Assembly (NCBI GenBank): GCA_965199805.1
Contig: CBDATO010000003.1
Location: 1,426,001 to 1,490,000, forward strand
Reading direction: 5' to 3'
DNA: 64,000 nucleotides
DNA from: DATAZK01 sp965199805
GTDB taxonomy: Bacteria; Actinomycetota; Actinomycetes; Frankiales; Frankiaceae
The position numbers and the translations under genes were made by a program. The notes below the pieces were generated by a model. It saw nothing but the letters and a program-made list of their open reading frames with translations, had not been told where the DNA came from and ran no database searches. Below, piece after piece: positions 1 to 9,402 of the stretch (position 1 is the first letter of the stretch; each line of letters opens with the position of its first letter).

Positions 1-457
1 CGGCGGGAGCACCGCCCAGCCGGATCGTGTAATTGCCCTCGGCGTCCACATCGATGTCGTCGTCACGCAGCACGCCCGACGTCTTGGTCGCCCAGGCCCC
101 CTCGGCCGCCCCGGACTCCATCGTGAACGAGGTGTAGACGGCGCCCGCCAGGTTGCCGGTGACCACGTACTCCCGGCCCGGCGCGATCGGCGTCTCGTAG
201 TACAAGGCGTCGGAGTTGTCGCCCGTGAAGCTGCGGGTCGGCGAGACGATGCGGTTGAAGACCGGACGCTCCGGGTCGAACTCCTGGTGCGCCACGAGGG
301 CGCTCTGCAGGATGTGCGTCAGGTTGCGAAAGCCCTCCGCGACGTCGGCGTCGTCCATCCCCGGGCCGGGTACGACGTACGAGTCGGCGGCCTCCTTCAG
401 CGAGCGAAGCAGCTCCTCGAACTTCGTGCGCGATGCGAGCTCGGCCGTCTCGGCCAT
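1..457 (-). CDS. Partial DUF1214-like protein (5' part only)
   Basis: Only the first 152 codons are present; the rest lies beyond the left edge. The ATG at 455-457 is preceded on the - strand by a GGAGGA box about five bases upstream, which fixes the start. The N-terminus is a charged helical segment without a signal peptide. After it comes a stretch near residues 75-120 (DALYYETPIAPGREYVVTG, then a beta-rich part) that resembles the DUF1214-type fold, where an Asn/Asp-rich turn precedes a Tyr-Tyr and beta strands. These proteins have no firm biochemical role. It diverges from the MFS gene. Family assignment rests on pattern memory and is tentative. Confidence 0.55.
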   Translation of the reverse strand, partial: MAETAELASRTKFEELLRSLKEAADSYVVPGPGMDDADVAEGFRNLTHILQSALVAHQEFDPERPVFNRIVSPTRSFTGDNSDALYYETPIAPGREYVVTGNLAGAVYTSFTMESGAAEGAWATKTSGVLRDDDIDVDAEGNYTIRLGGAPA

Positions 458-665
458 GTGTCCTCCGCGGGTCGGGCAGCCCCTCGGGCCACCGGTGATG
501 AGGTCGACGGACATTGGTGGGGTCTCCGCGCGGCATCGTGTCACCGCCCTCCGCACCGGCCGACCCCAGTCCTCGTCAACCCGCGCTCTGCACTCAGTGA
601 TATATCGTTACCGTCACGCGGGAACGGCGCACGTCGCTTCGCCCCACTACCGTTCGGAGATGCCC

Positions 666-2114
666 ATGCGTAGCCGTCTCGCCGACCAGAAGGTCGCCGT
701 CAGCATCGTCTTCGTCATGGCGATGTTCATGTCGATCATGGACATCGCCATCGTGAACGTGGCGCTTCCGGACATCGGGCGGGAGCTGCACGTGGGGGCG
801 GCCAGCGTCGGCGCCGTGTCCATCGGTTACCTGGTCAGCCTGGCCGTCGTCATCCCGGCCAGCGGATGGCTGGGTGACCGTTTCGGCGGCAAACGCATCC
901 TGCTCACGGCCATCGTCATCTTCACGGTCGCGTCGGTGCTGTGCGGCGCCGCCCAGACCTTCGGGGAGCTCGTCGGCGCCCGCGTCCTGCAGGGCATCGG
1001 CGGCGGCATGCTCACCCCCGTCGGCATGGCGATGCTCTTCCGGGTCTTCCCCCCGGCCGAGCGGGTGCGGGCGTCCAGCATCCTCATCGTGCCGACGGCA
1101 CTCGCGCCCGCGATCGGGCCCGTCCTCGGCGGGGTGCTGGTGGACGACCTGTCCTGGCGCTGGGTCTTCTGGGTCAACCTGCCGTTCGGGATCGCGGCGC
1201 TCGCCTTCGGCGTGGTGTTCCTCAAGGAGGTCGAGCTCTCCACCGCCGGCCGGTTCGACGTCGGCGGCTTCCTGCTCTCCGGCGCCGGCTTCGCCGGGCT
1301 GATGTACGGCGTCAGCGAAGGCCCCAACAAGGGGTGGACCGACCCGCTGGTGGTGGCCACCATCGCCATCGGCGTCGTCCTGCTGTCGGTGCTCGTCTAC
1401 ACCCAGTTGCGCACCCGGCAGCCGCTGCTCAACCTGCGGCTGTTCGCCGACCGGCTGTTCCGCTCGACCACCGCGGGCATCTTCGTGTCCACCGCGTCGT
1501 TCCTGGGGTTGCTCTACCTGGCTGCCCTCTTCTTCCAGGACGGGCTCGGCATGAGCGCCCTGGAGAGCGGGCTGACCACCTTCCCGGAGGCGCTCGGCAT
1601 CATGATCGGCGCGCAGCTCGCCAGCCGGGTGCTCTACCCGCGCTTCGGCCCGCGCCGGGTCATCTCGGTCGGGCTGCTCTTCGTCGCCCTGTCGATGGCC
1701 GGCATGGCTCTGATCGACAACCGCGGGCAGCTGTGGGAGATGCGCGCCCTCATGTTCGTCCTCGGGGTGGCCATGGCGCACAACTTCGTGCCGACGCAGG
1801 CCGCCGCCTTCGCCCGCATCTCACCGGCCGACACCGGTCGCGCCTCGACGATGTTCAACGCCGTCCGCCAGCTCGGCGGCGCCGTCGGCGTCGCGGTGCT
1901 CACGTCGGCGATCACCGTGGTCGGCGTGACCCGGCAGACCGGCGGGCGCACCGTCCCCAACCTGGACTCCTACCACGTCGCCTTCCTGGTCGCGGCCGGC
2001 CTCGCGCTCGTGGCCGCGGTCATCGCCCTGACCGTCCACGACGCGGACGCCGACTCCACCCGGCCCCAGCGCAAGCAGGCCACTCCCGCCCGCGAGCCGG
2101 TGCTGGTCGACTGA
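666..2114 (+). CDS. MFS drug exporter, DHA2 (EmrB/QacA) family, 14 TM
   Basis: A 482-residue polytopic membrane protein of the major facilitator superfamily, drug:H+ antiporter-2 branch. It probably exports an amphipathic compound using the proton gradient. The N-terminal helix contains the DIAIVNVALPDIG-type motif near residues 18-30. Motif A (GWLGDRFGGKR) lies between helices 2 and 3, and motif C-like GPVLGGVL is near residue 155. The number of hydrophobic segments fits 14 helices. I chose the ATG at 666 because GGAG (656-659) sits six bases upstream; an ATG at 660 is also possible. The C-terminal tail is short, charged and cytosolic. The substrate is unknown. It is divergent from the DUF1214-like gene and convergent with the hydrolase operon. 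Confidence 0.88.
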   Translation: MRSRLADQKVAVSIVFVMAMFMSIMDIAIVNVALPDIGRELHVGAASVGAVSIGYLVSLAVVIPASGWLGDRFGGKRILLTAIVIFTVASVLCGAAQTFGELVGARVLQGIGGGMLTPVGMAMLFRVFPPAERVRASSILIVPTALAPAIGPVLGGVLVDDLSWRWVFWVNLPFGIAALAFGVVFLKEVELSTAGRFDVGGFLLSGAGFAGLMYGVSEGPNKGWTDPLVVATIAIGVVLLSVLVYTQLRTRQPLLNLRLFADRLFRSTTAGIFVSTASFLGLLYLAALFFQDGLGMSALESGLTTFPEALGIMIGAQLASRVLYPRFGPRRVISVGLLFVALSMAGMALIDNRGQLWEMRALMFVLGVAMAHNFVPTQAAAFARISPADTGRASTMFNAVRQLGGAVGVAVLTSAITVVGVTRQTGGRTVPNLDSYHVAFLVAAGLALVAAVIALTVHDADADSTRPQRKQATPAREPVLVD

Positions 2115-2196
2115 CCGGCCCGGCCCCGCCCACGCGAAGTGCCGACCTTCGACGACATCGTTGTCGCCAGAGGCCGGCACGCCTGCGGTGGTGCGA

Positions 2197-3024
2197 TCAG
2201 CCGGTCGGCACCGCGAAGCGCTCGCGGAAGACCTCCGTCATCTCCGGCCACACGTGCGGGTCGTGCCCGGGGATGAGCGGGTAGCCGCGTTCGGCGGCGA
2301 TCGCCTTGAGCCGCCGGATCGGCTCGACCGTCTCGGCCGGGTCGACGTCGACGAAGCCGCCGATGGGCAGCTCGTGCTCGATGTTCTCGCAGAGGTCGGC
2401 GGCGTCGAACGCGAAGACGAAGCCCCCACCGCCCACCGACTCGTCGAGCTCGACCATGAAGCTCTGGTGGCCGGGGGTGTGCCCGTAGGTAGGGATGGCG
2501 GTCACCCCGGGCGCGATCACGGCCTCGCCGTCGGCGAGCTTCCAGTCGATGCGCGGGTCGTCGTAGTCGACCCGGGCCATGGCGTGCTTCTCCGGCTCCC
2601 CGTCGGCCCGCATCCCGTACGCGAGCTCGCGGCGCTGGGCGTGCACCGGCACCCGGCCGGCGAAGAGCTTGACCCCTCCGGCGTGGTCGTGGTGCAGGTG
2701 GCTCAAGCCGAGCGCCGTGACGTGGTCGATGTTCACCCCGACCTCGTCGAGCGCGTACTCGATCGGCTCCCCCGCCGGCAGGATCACCGGCAGGTACTCG
2801 ACGCTCGGGTAGAAGCGGCGGTAGAGCGCCGGGTCGCGTACGAGGGCGGTGTTGAAGCCGGTGTCGAGCAGCAGCCACCCCTCGTCGGTCTGCAGCAGCA
2901 CACCGGGCACCGGCTCCCGCAGCCGCTGGTCGCGAGGAGTGCCGTGAACCGACACGGCCTTCGGCAGGTCCTCGTATCCCAGGGTCAGCAGGATGATCCG
3001 GTTGACCTTGCTCAACGTCCCCAT
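2197..3024 (-). CDS. Metallo-beta-lactamase-fold hydrolase, N-acyl homoserine lactonase-like
   Basis: A 275-residue cytosolic metallohydrolase. The HLHHDH metal-binding motif is at residues 109-114, followed by further ligand positions (HTPGH near 187, FDAAD near 213, GHD near 260). The family (AiiA/AttM-like) opens lactone rings or hydrolyses related esters and amides. It is the last gene of a six-gene - strand unit with an ABC importer and a cysteine hydrolase, so an intracellular catabolic role on an imported compound is more likely than quorum quenching. It has a paralogue at 10275-11069 with the same layout. The precise substrate cannot be read from the sequence. Confidence 0.85.
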   Translation of the reverse strand: MGTLSKVNRIILLTLGYEDLPKAVSVHGTPRDQRLREPVPGVLLQTDEGWLLLDTGFNTALVRDPALYRRFYPSVEYLPVILPAGEPIEYALDEVGVNIDHVTALGLSHLHHDHAGGVKLFAGRVPVHAQRRELAYGMRADGEPEKHAMARVDYDDPRIDWKLADGEAVIAPGVTAIPTYGHTPGHQSFMVELDESVGGGGFVFAFDAADLCENIEHELPIGGFVDVDPAETVEPIRRLKAIAAERGYPLIPGHDPHVWPEMTEVFRERFAVPTG

Positions 3025-3070
3025 CGCGGACCCGCGCCTCTCTCGCTGCGCTCGTTCGGTCGCGATCCGC

Positions 3071-4684
3071 TCATGCCGAGAGCTTCGCGAAGAGCAGCGT
3101 GTTGACGTTCGAGACGACGTGCGCCTGCTCGACGCCCTTGAGCCAGGGCTGCGCCACCATGAAGTCGACGATGTTGGCCATGTTCAGCCAGCAACCCGTC
3201 TGGAACGCCTGCTGGGCGGCGGTCGAGTAGGTCTCGTCCGATCCGGTGCTCAGCGCCGAGGCGAGCGTCTTCGTCGCCTCGTCGGAGGAGCAGTGCAGGT
3301 AGTTCAGGCCACCGTCGGCGTCGAAGCTGATGTGCGCCCAGGTGTACGGGGACGGCGAGTCCGGCCAGCCCGGGGTGGCCAGCAGGTCGGGTGCACCCTT
3401 CGGGTCGCCGATCCAGCCGAAGATCTGCGAGGTCGGGTAGCTCTGCACCTTGACGTTCAGCCCGAGCGGTGCGAGCTGGGCCGAGACCAGGTTCGCCACG
3501 ATCTGGCTGTCCGGCTGACCGGAGTCATAGCCGACGGTGAGCGTCTTCTCCGCCCCGGAGGCCGACGCGACGATCTTCTTCAGGTCGTCCTGGCTGTGGG
3601 TGAGGTCCTGCTTGGCGAACTGGTCGGCCATCATGTGCGCCGGGTAGACCTGCGCGGCCTTGGTGCCGCGGCCGAAGTACGTCTGCGTCACGATCTGGTC
3701 GACGTCGATGGCCTTGAGCAGGGCCTGCCGGTTCTCCTGCGTCTTCAGCAGGGCGCTCGCCGGGTTGACGTAGAAGTACTCGGAGATCTGCGAGGGCAGC
3801 GTGTAGCTGTTGATCTTCTTGTTGTCGAGGTAGGACTTCACCGCCGACGAGGGGAGGTCGTGCATGATCGCGGCCAGCTGCCCGTTGTTGAACTGCAGCT
3901 GCTGCGACGAGGAGTCGGTGATGACCGGCAGCTCGACGGTGGTGAAGTACGGCTTGTCGCCCCAGTAGCCGGCGTACGACTTCAGCTGGTACTTCGACCC
4001 GACCTCGGCCTGGCTCAGCGTGTACGGCCCGGTGCCGAGGTCGTGCGTCGTCAGGTAGGTCTGGTCGTTGTCCGAGCCCTTGTTGGCGGCGAGCCCGGTC
4101 GGGCTCATCATCTTCGGCCCGTACGCGCAGGCGAGGTAGGTGAGGAACGCCGAGTTGCTGTCCTTGAGCGTGATGGTCACGTCGTAATCGCCCTTGGCCA
4201 CGACCGAGGCGACGTCACTGACCATGTACGCGGGACCCTGGTTGACGGCGAGGCGGCGGTCGAACGACGCCTTGACGGCCGCGGCGGTGAACGGCGTGCC
4301 GTCGTGGAACGTGACGCCCTGCCGGAGCTTGAAGGTGAAGACCTTGTTGTCCTTCGACGCCGTCCACTCGGTGGCGAGCGCGGCCTCGATGGTCGGGGTC
4401 TCGATGCCCGGCTTGTACTGCAGCAGCCCCTCGTAGGTGTTCGTGGTGAGGGCGAGGCCCTGTCCGGCGTAGTAGATGTCCGGGTCCGGCGGCTGGCCCG
4501 GGTCCTGCAGGAACGACAGTCGCAGCACGTGGTCGGTCGGCGCGGTGCCACCACCGGCGCCGCCCCCACCCCCGCTGCTGGACGAGCCGCCGCCACAGGC
4601 GGCCAGGGTGAGCGCGGCGGCCGACACGAACGCGATACCGGTCAGGGCACGGCGTCGCGAGCGGCGGTTCAACAGGGGATTCAT
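3071..4684 (-). CDS. ABC transporter substrate-binding lipoprotein (SBP family 5)
   Basis: A 537-residue extracytoplasmic solute receptor of the dipeptide/oligopeptide/nickel class (SBP_bac_5). The N-terminus carries arginines, a hydrophobic stretch and a lipobox ending in Cys30 (LAAC). A low-complexity Gly/Ser linker at about 31-46 should tether the folded domain to the outer face of the membrane. The body shows family features such as a YEGLL element and a TFHDGTPFTAAAVK-type strand near residue 130. It starts five bases after the stop of the cysteine hydrolase gene and feeds the permeases and fused ATPase upstream. Family 5 receptors bind peptides, opines, glutathione and guanidino or amino compounds, so the ligand remains open. 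Confidence 0.9.
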   Translation of the reverse strand: MNPLLNRRSRRRALTGIAFVSAAALTLAACGGGSSSSGGGGGAGGGTAPTDHVLRLSFLQDPGQPPDPDIYYAGQGLALTTNTYEGLLQYKPGIETPTIEAALATEWTASKDNKVFTFKLRQGVTFHDGTPFTAAAVKASFDRRLAVNQGPAYMVSDVASVVAKGDYDVTITLKDSNSAFLTYLACAYGPKMMSPTGLAANKGSDNDQTYLTTHDLGTGPYTLSQAEVGSKYQLKSYAGYWGDKPYFTTVELPVITDSSSQQLQFNNGQLAAIMHDLPSSAVKSYLDNKKINSYTLPSQISEYFYVNPASALLKTQENRQALLKAIDVDQIVTQTYFGRGTKAAQVYPAHMMADQFAKQDLTHSQDDLKKIVASASGAEKTLTVGYDSGQPDSQIVANLVSAQLAPLGLNVKVQSYPTSQIFGWIGDPKGAPDLLATPGWPDSPSPYTWAHISFDADGGLNYLHCSSDEATKTLASALSTGSDETYSTAAQQAFQTGCWLNMANIVDFMVAQPWLKGVEQAHVVSNVNTLLFAKLSA

Positions 4685-4689
4685 ACGGG

Positions 4690-5355
4690 TCAGACCTCCG
4701 CCAGGGTTCGGGTGGGACGCACGCCTGTGTGCGGGGGAACAGATGCAGCCGTCAGGTCGGCGAACGCGGCGAGGATCTCCTCGGACGTACGCACGGCGCC
4801 GGTCTGGAGGTACTCCATCGCGTCGAGGGAGGCGAGATGGCGGGCCGTGCTCGAGCCGCCGACGCAGTCGGCGACGACCCGGACGTGGAAGTCGCGCTGA
4901 TGGGCGTCGGCGAACGTGTAATGCACGCAGACGTCGGTGAGCCCGCCGATGAGGATGAGCGTCGACGCGTTCAGGCCGCGGAGCAGCAGCTCGAACTCGG
5001 TGCCGATGAAGCCGGAGTAGCGCCGCTTGACGATGTGGTGCTCGCCCTCGCGGGGGCGTAACGAGTCGATCAGCTCGGTGGCGCGGTCGCCCTCTAGGCA
5101 GTGCACGCCCTCGGCGCCGTCGAGCTCGCGGCCGAAGTCGACGCCGCTGCGCCGGTGCACCTCCTGGAAGAAGACGACCGGGATGTCGGCCGCACGGGCG
5201 GCAGCGAGGATGCGCTCAGCGATCGCGATGCGCTCCGTACCGCCCGGCATGATCTCGATGCCGACCTCGGAGGCGGGGACGTCGTCCTCGGCCCCCTTCT
5301 GGTAGTCGACGACGACCAGGACGGGCCGGCCGACGATCATCGGCTGTCTGGGCAT
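4690..5355 (-). CDS. Isochorismatase-family cysteine hydrolase
   Basis: A 221-residue cytosolic amidohydrolase with the family's catalytic triad: Asp17 (VVVDYQKG), Lys110 (VKRRYSGF) and Cys143 (GGLTDVCVHY). The Cys attacks an amide or ureido carbon. Members include N-carbamoylsarcosine, biuret and ureidoacrylate amidohydrolases and nicotinamidase. I chose the ATG at 5353-5355 because AGGAG lies five bases before it; the longer frame has no such site. Placed between the permease and receptor genes, it probably acts on the imported compound, releasing ammonia or a carbamoyl group. That fits an island devoted to nitrogen-rich compounds but is inference. Confidence 0.87.
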   Translation of the reverse strand: MPRQPMIVGRPVLVVVDYQKGAEDDVPASEVGIEIMPGGTERIAIAERILAAARAADIPVVFFQEVHRRSGVDFGRELDGAEGVHCLEGDRATELIDSLRPREGEHHIVKRRYSGFIGTEFELLLRGLNASTLILIGGLTDVCVHYTFADAHQRDFHVRVVADCVGGSSTARHLASLDAMEYLQTGAVRTSEEILAAFADLTAASVPPHTGVRPTRTLAEV

Positions 5356-5409
5356 GGAACTCCTAGGCAATGGGTGCGGGAAGGGCAGCCGTACCGGGCT
5401 GCGGCGGGG

Positions 5410-6405
5410 TCAGATCTTGATGCGCGGATCGGCCCAGGCCTGGAGCAGGTCGACGACGGTGTTGATGACGACGTAGCCGACGCCGAGCAGCAGGGTCACC
5501 CCGGCGATGGCCGGGAAGTCGGCGACCGGGATGCTCTGCGCCACGTACTGACCGATGCCGGGCCAGCTGAAGACCTGCTCGATGACGAGCACACCGGCGA
5601 ACATGAGCCCGACCTGCAGGCCGGTCATGGACAGCGCCGCGCCGACGCCGTTGCGCAGGACGTGCTTCCAGAGGATGCGCCACTCGCCGAGGCCCTTGGC
5701 GCGAGCGGTCCGGGCGTAATCGCTGCGCCGGTTGGTGACCAGGCTGGAGCGCAGCACGCGTCCGATGGCCACGGCCGGACCGAGCGAGAGGGCGACTGCC
5801 GGCAGGACGAGGTGCTGGATGGCGTCCCAGGTGACGGACGGGCGGCCGTGCAGGATCCCGTCGATGGTGAGGAAGCCGGTGGGGCCGTCCGGGGCGTTCG
5901 ACAGGCCGGTCCGGCCGCTCGCCGGCAGCCACCCGAGGTTGCGGTAGAAGATCAGGATGCCGGCGATGCCGAGCAGGAAGACGGGCATCGAGGCGCCCAC
6001 CAGCAGCACGATCCGCAGCAGGCCCGAGCCGTGCCAGCGCAGCGTCGTCGCGAAGGCGAAGAACGTGCCCAGCACCAGTGCGATGAACAGGCCCGCGAGG
6101 GCGAGCTCGGCGGTCGCCGGCAGGAACTTCGTGAGGTCGGTGCTCACCGCACGCCGGGTGCGGTAGGAGTCGCCGAGGTCGCCGTGCAGCAGCCCCGTGA
6201 GATAGCTCCAGAACTGGGTGAAGAAGGGCCGGTCCAGACCGAGCGCGTGCCGGCGGGCGGTGAGCGCCGACTCCGAGGCGTTCGCCCCGAGCTGCGCGTG
6301 CACCGGATCCAGCGGCGAGATCTGCTGCAGGTAGAAGACGACGAGCGTCAGCGCCAGGATGATCACGACCATCGCGGACAGGCGCTTGCCCAGGAAGGCG
6401 ATCAC
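5410..6405 (-). CDS. ABC transporter permease, DppB/OppB type
   Basis: A 331-residue inner-membrane permease with about six transmembrane helices. The N-terminal helix is followed by a periplasmic loop carrying the family's short LDRPFFTQFWSYL-type segment (about residues 60-72). The cytosolic EAA-type loop (ARTARAKGLGEWRILW, near residue 235) contacts the ATPase. The start is a GTG (6403-6405) with AGGAG six bases upstream; the longer ATG-initiated frame adds a sequence unlike the family. Only 25 bases separate it from the partner permease gene. Confidence 0.92.
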   Translation of the reverse strand: MIAFLGKRLSAMVVIILALTLVVFYLQQISPLDPVHAQLGANASESALTARRHALGLDRPFFTQFWSYLTGLLHGDLGDSYRTRRAVSTDLTKFLPATAELALAGLFIALVLGTFFAFATTLRWHGSGLLRIVLLVGASMPVFLLGIAGILIFYRNLGWLPASGRTGLSNAPDGPTGFLTIDGILHGRPSVTWDAIQHLVLPAVALSLGPAVAIGRVLRSSLVTNRRSDYARTARAKGLGEWRILWKHVLRNGVGAALSMTGLQVGLMFAGVLVIEQVFSWPGIGQYVAQSIPVADFPAIAGVTLLLGVGYVVINTVVDLLQAWADPRIKI

Positions 6406-6430
6406 GGCCGGCTCCTCATGTGCAGGGTCC

Positions 6431-7300
6431 TCATTCGGGGTCGAGAAGGTTGCGTACGCCGTCGCCGGCGAGGTTGCCGACGAGGGCGAGGACGGCCACG
6501 GCGATGCCGGGGATGACCGGGATCCACCACTGCTGGAGCAGGAAGCTGAGGTTGCGCGCGGCGTCCGCACCCAGCTCGGGGGCCGGGGCCGACTGCCCGA
6601 GGCCGAGGAACGACAGGCCGGCGAGGGTCAGCACGAGGTTGCCGATGTCGAGGCTCGCGGTGACCAGGGTGGCCGGCAGGGCGCCCGGCAGCAGGTGGCG
6701 GAACATGATCCGCAGCCGGCTCTCATGCGCGAGCCGGGCGGCTTCGATGTGCGGCCGCGCGGCGAGCATCCGGATCTCCCCGCGCACGATGCGGGCGTAG
6801 AACGGCCACCAGACGATCGAGACGGCGATCAGGGTGTGGGTGAAGCCGGGGCCGAGCGCCGCGACGACCGCGATGGCGAGCACCGGGGCGGGCAGCGCCA
6901 GGAAGCCGTCCGTGATCCGCATGAGGACGTTGTCGACCCAGCCGCCGACCGTGCCGGCGATGAGACCGACGATGCCGCCGACCACCACGCCGATCGCGAC
7001 GACCACCAGCGCGGCGAACCAGCTGGCCCGGGCGCCGTAGAGCACGCGGCTGAAGACGTCGCGCCCGATGCTGTCGGAGCCGAGCAGGAAGCCGCCCTGG
7101 CCGGGGGCCTGCAGCGGCAGACCGGCCGGGAGCAGCGGATTGTGCGGCGACAGCACCGGGGCGAGCAGCGCGATCAGCGTCATGATGCCGAACAGGGAGG
7201 CGGCGGCGATGTTGAGCCGGCGCGGCAGCCGGGCGCTCAGGCGCGGCAGGCGCACCCGGGTGACGCGGCGCTGCAGGCGGACGGGCTCGGCGACGGCCAT
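6431..7300 (-). CDS. ABC transporter permease, DppC/OppC type
   Basis: A 289-residue membrane permease that pairs with the DppB-type protein downstream. The N-terminal cytosolic arm is Arg-rich. The first helix leads to the LGSDSIGRDVFSRVLYGAR motif (about residues 74-92), diagnostic of the C-type permeases. The EAA-type loop EAARLAHESRLRIMFRHLLP lies near residue 190. The start ATG lies one base after the TGA of the ATPase gene (TGAGATG arrangement), so translation is probably coupled. Confidence 0.92.
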   Translation of the reverse strand: MAVAEPVRLQRRVTRVRLPRLSARLPRRLNIAAASLFGIMTLIALLAPVLSPHNPLLPAGLPLQAPGQGGFLLGSDSIGRDVFSRVLYGARASWFAALVVVAIGVVVGGIVGLIAGTVGGWVDNVLMRITDGFLALPAPVLAIAVVAALGPGFTHTLIAVSIVWWPFYARIVRGEIRMLAARPHIEAARLAHESRLRIMFRHLLPGALPATLVTASLDIGNLVLTLAGLSFLGLGQSAPAPELGADAARNLSFLLQQWWIPVIPGIAVAVLALVGNLAGDGVRNLLDPE

Positions 7301-7301
7301 C

Positions 7302-9335
7302 TCAGGCGTCCTGCAGGTTGACGCAGGCGGCCAGGTGCTCGTGGCGGCCGCCGGTGAGGCGCTCCACCGGGATCAGCGGCACGTCGAGGTCACGGTCGGA
7401 GCAGACCGGGACCGCCTGCGGGCAGCGGGGATGGAACGCGCAGCCGTCCGGGGGTCGCATGGCACTCGCCGGCTCTCCTTTCAGCGCCGCCGGCGCCTTG
7501 CCCGCGTCGGGCACGGCACTGATGAGGGCGCGCGTGTACGGATGCGCGGGGTTGCGGGTGATCTGGTCGGCGTCACCGAGCTCGACGATCCGGCCGAGGT
7601 ACATCACGGCGATCCGGTCGGCGACGATCCGGGCCACCGACAGGTCGTGCGTGACGAAGACGACCGACATGCCGAGCTCGCGGCGCAGCCGTCCGATGAG
7701 GTTGATGACCTGCGCGGCGAGCGAGACGTCGAGGGCGCTGGTGGGCTCGTCGCAGAGCAGCACGCGCGGCGGCACCACGGTGGCACGGGCGAGACAGACC
7801 CGCTGACGCTGCCCACCGGAGAGCTGCCCGGCCTTGGCCTTCGCGACGTCGGCCGGCAATCCGACCGAGGCCAGCGCCTCGCGTACCCGCTCGGCCCGCT
7901 CCTTGCGACCGGTCTTCTTCAGCCGGGCTCCGATGAGCTCGCCGACGGTCATCCACGGGGTCAGGGAGGCACCGGCGTCCTGGAACACCATCTGGGGCAG
8001 GGCGTCCTCGGCCATCGCCAGGTCGCCGTCGTCGTGGCGCGTGAGGCCGGCCGCCACCCGCAGCAGGGTGGACTTGCCCGAGCCGCTCTCGCCGACGATC
8101 GCCACGGCCTCGCCCGGCGCCACGGTGAGGTTGATCCCGCGCAGGGCCTGCAGCTGCTCCTTGGAGCGGAAGCCGGTGCCGACCGAGAACGTTTTCTCGA
8201 CCTTGCGCAAAGCGATGACGTCGGCGCCGCCGCCCGTCTTGGTCAGCCCGACGGGCAGGTCGGGCACGGCGCGTACGAGGTCGGCGTTGCGCTGCCGGAC
8301 CTCGGGCTTGGGCAGGATGCAGGCGCTGCGGTGGCCCGGGGAGATCTCGACGGCGTCCGGCGGGGCGACGAGGCAGGCGTCCGCCGCGAAGTCGCAGCGC
8401 GGGGCGAAAGCGCATCCCGGCTCCGGCTGCGACGGGTTCGGCACGTCACCGGGCAGCGCCACCAGCGGGCGTACGCGATCGGTGTCCAGCGAGAGCCGCG
8501 AGCGCATCAGGCCGAGCGTGTACGGGTGCGCCGCGTCACCGAGGACCGTGGCGGTCTCCCCCACCTCGACGAGCCGCCCCGCGTACATGACCGCGACCCG
8601 GTCGGCGACCTGCGCCGCGACCCCGAGGTCGTGCGTGATCAGGATGATGCTGCAGCCCACGTCGTCGCGCAGGCCGCGCAGCAGGCGCAGCACCTGGGCC
8701 TGCACGGTGACGTCGAGTGCGGTGGTCGGCTCGTCGGCGACGACCAGCGAGGGTCCGCCGGCGATCGCCATGGCGATCATGACGCGCTGGCGCAGGCCGC
8801 CGGAGAGCTCGTGCGGGTAGGCCCGCATCCGGGCGTGCGGATCCGGGATGCCGACCGCGGCCAGCAGACGCTCCGCCTCGGCGCCGCTGCCGGCCGCCTC
8901 GGCGACCTGGACGCCGACGCGCATGGTCGGGTTGAGCGAGGTCATCGGGTCCTGGAAGACGGCTCCGAGCGCGGTGCGTCGCACCTCGCGGCGGACGTCG
9001 AGCGGCGCGTGGGCCATGTCGACCATGTCGTCGCGCGGGCTCTCGCCGGCCTTGTGGTCCGAGACGAGTGCCCGCCCCTGCACGTCGGCACTCGGCTCGA
9101 GCAGACCCAGCAGCGAGAGGCCGAGCACGCTCTTGCCGGAGCCGGACTCGCCGACCAGCCCGAGGATCTCGCCCTGGCGGACCCCGAGGCTCACCCCGCG
9201 CAGCGCGTGCACCGGGCGACCGCCGCGGCGGAACGTGACACGCAGGTCCTCGACCGCGGCCACGTCGGCACCCACGGCGGCGAGGCCGGGCGCCGAGGCG
9301 AATTCGGACTGTTGCACCGCCGGCATGGCAGCCAT
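7302..9335 (-). CDS. Fused DppD-DppF dual ABC ATPase
   Basis: A 677-residue protein with two complete ATPase units of the oligopeptide importer family in one chain. Unit 1 has Walker A GESGSGKS at about 62-69, signature LSGGLRQR and Walker B LVVADEPT. Unit 2 repeats GESGSGKS near residue 400, then LSGGQRQR and LLCDEPTS. Each unit ends in the family's Cys-bearing tail (GCAFAPRC and GCAFHPRC) before a proline-rich end, so both halves are intact and potentially active. The ATG at 9333-9335 has GGGAGG four bases upstream; the alternative TTG start overlaps that site. It is the first gene of the importer operon, divergent from the TetR gene. Confidence 0.93.
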   Translation of the reverse strand: MAAMPAVQQSEFASAPGLAAVGADVAAVEDLRVTFRRGGRPVHALRGVSLGVRQGEILGLVGESGSGKSVLGLSLLGLLEPSADVQGRALVSDHKAGESPRDDMVDMAHAPLDVRREVRRTALGAVFQDPMTSLNPTMRVGVQVAEAAGSGAEAERLLAAVGIPDPHARMRAYPHELSGGLRQRVMIAMAIAGGPSLVVADEPTTALDVTVQAQVLRLLRGLRDDVGCSIILITHDLGVAAQVADRVAVMYAGRLVEVGETATVLGDAAHPYTLGLMRSRLSLDTDRVRPLVALPGDVPNPSQPEPGCAFAPRCDFAADACLVAPPDAVEISPGHRSACILPKPEVRQRNADLVRAVPDLPVGLTKTGGGADVIALRKVEKTFSVGTGFRSKEQLQALRGINLTVAPGEAVAIVGESGSGKSTLLRVAAGLTRHDDGDLAMAEDALPQMVFQDAGASLTPWMTVGELIGARLKKTGRKERAERVREALASVGLPADVAKAKAGQLSGGQRQRVCLARATVVPPRVLLCDEPTSALDVSLAAQVINLIGRLRRELGMSVVFVTHDLSVARIVADRIAVMYLGRIVELGDADQITRNPAHPYTRALISAVPDAGKAPAALKGEPASAMRPPDGCAFHPRCPQAVPVCSDRDLDVPLIPVERLTGGRHEHLAACVNLQDA

Positions 9336-9390
9336 CGCGCCTCCCAACTCGTCTCAGGTCGCGGGAGCCGCGGACGGCTCAGCGAATATC

Positions 9391-9402
9391 TGTCGAGCGA
9401 CA
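9391..9402. promoter_or_regulatory. Candidate TetR operator (short palindrome)
   Basis: TGTCG-AG-CGACA is an inverted repeat with five-base arms in the 233-base gap between the ATPase gene and the divergent TetR gene. It lies 56 bases upstream of the ATPase start and in a locally AT-richer stretch (gaatatctgt). Position and symmetry suit a repressor site, but a repeat this short is weak evidence. Confidence 0.3.

Noticed and set aside
216..665. N-terminal extension of the MFS exporter
   Set aside because: The extra 150 codons overlap the divergent DUF1214-like gene and lack family sequence; the ribosome site at 656-659 supports ATG 666.
2197..3024. Quorum-quenching lactonase as the firm function
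   Set aside because: The MBL fold and HLHHDH motif are shared by many hydrolases; operon context with an importer and cysteine hydrolase points to catabolism, so the substrate is left open.
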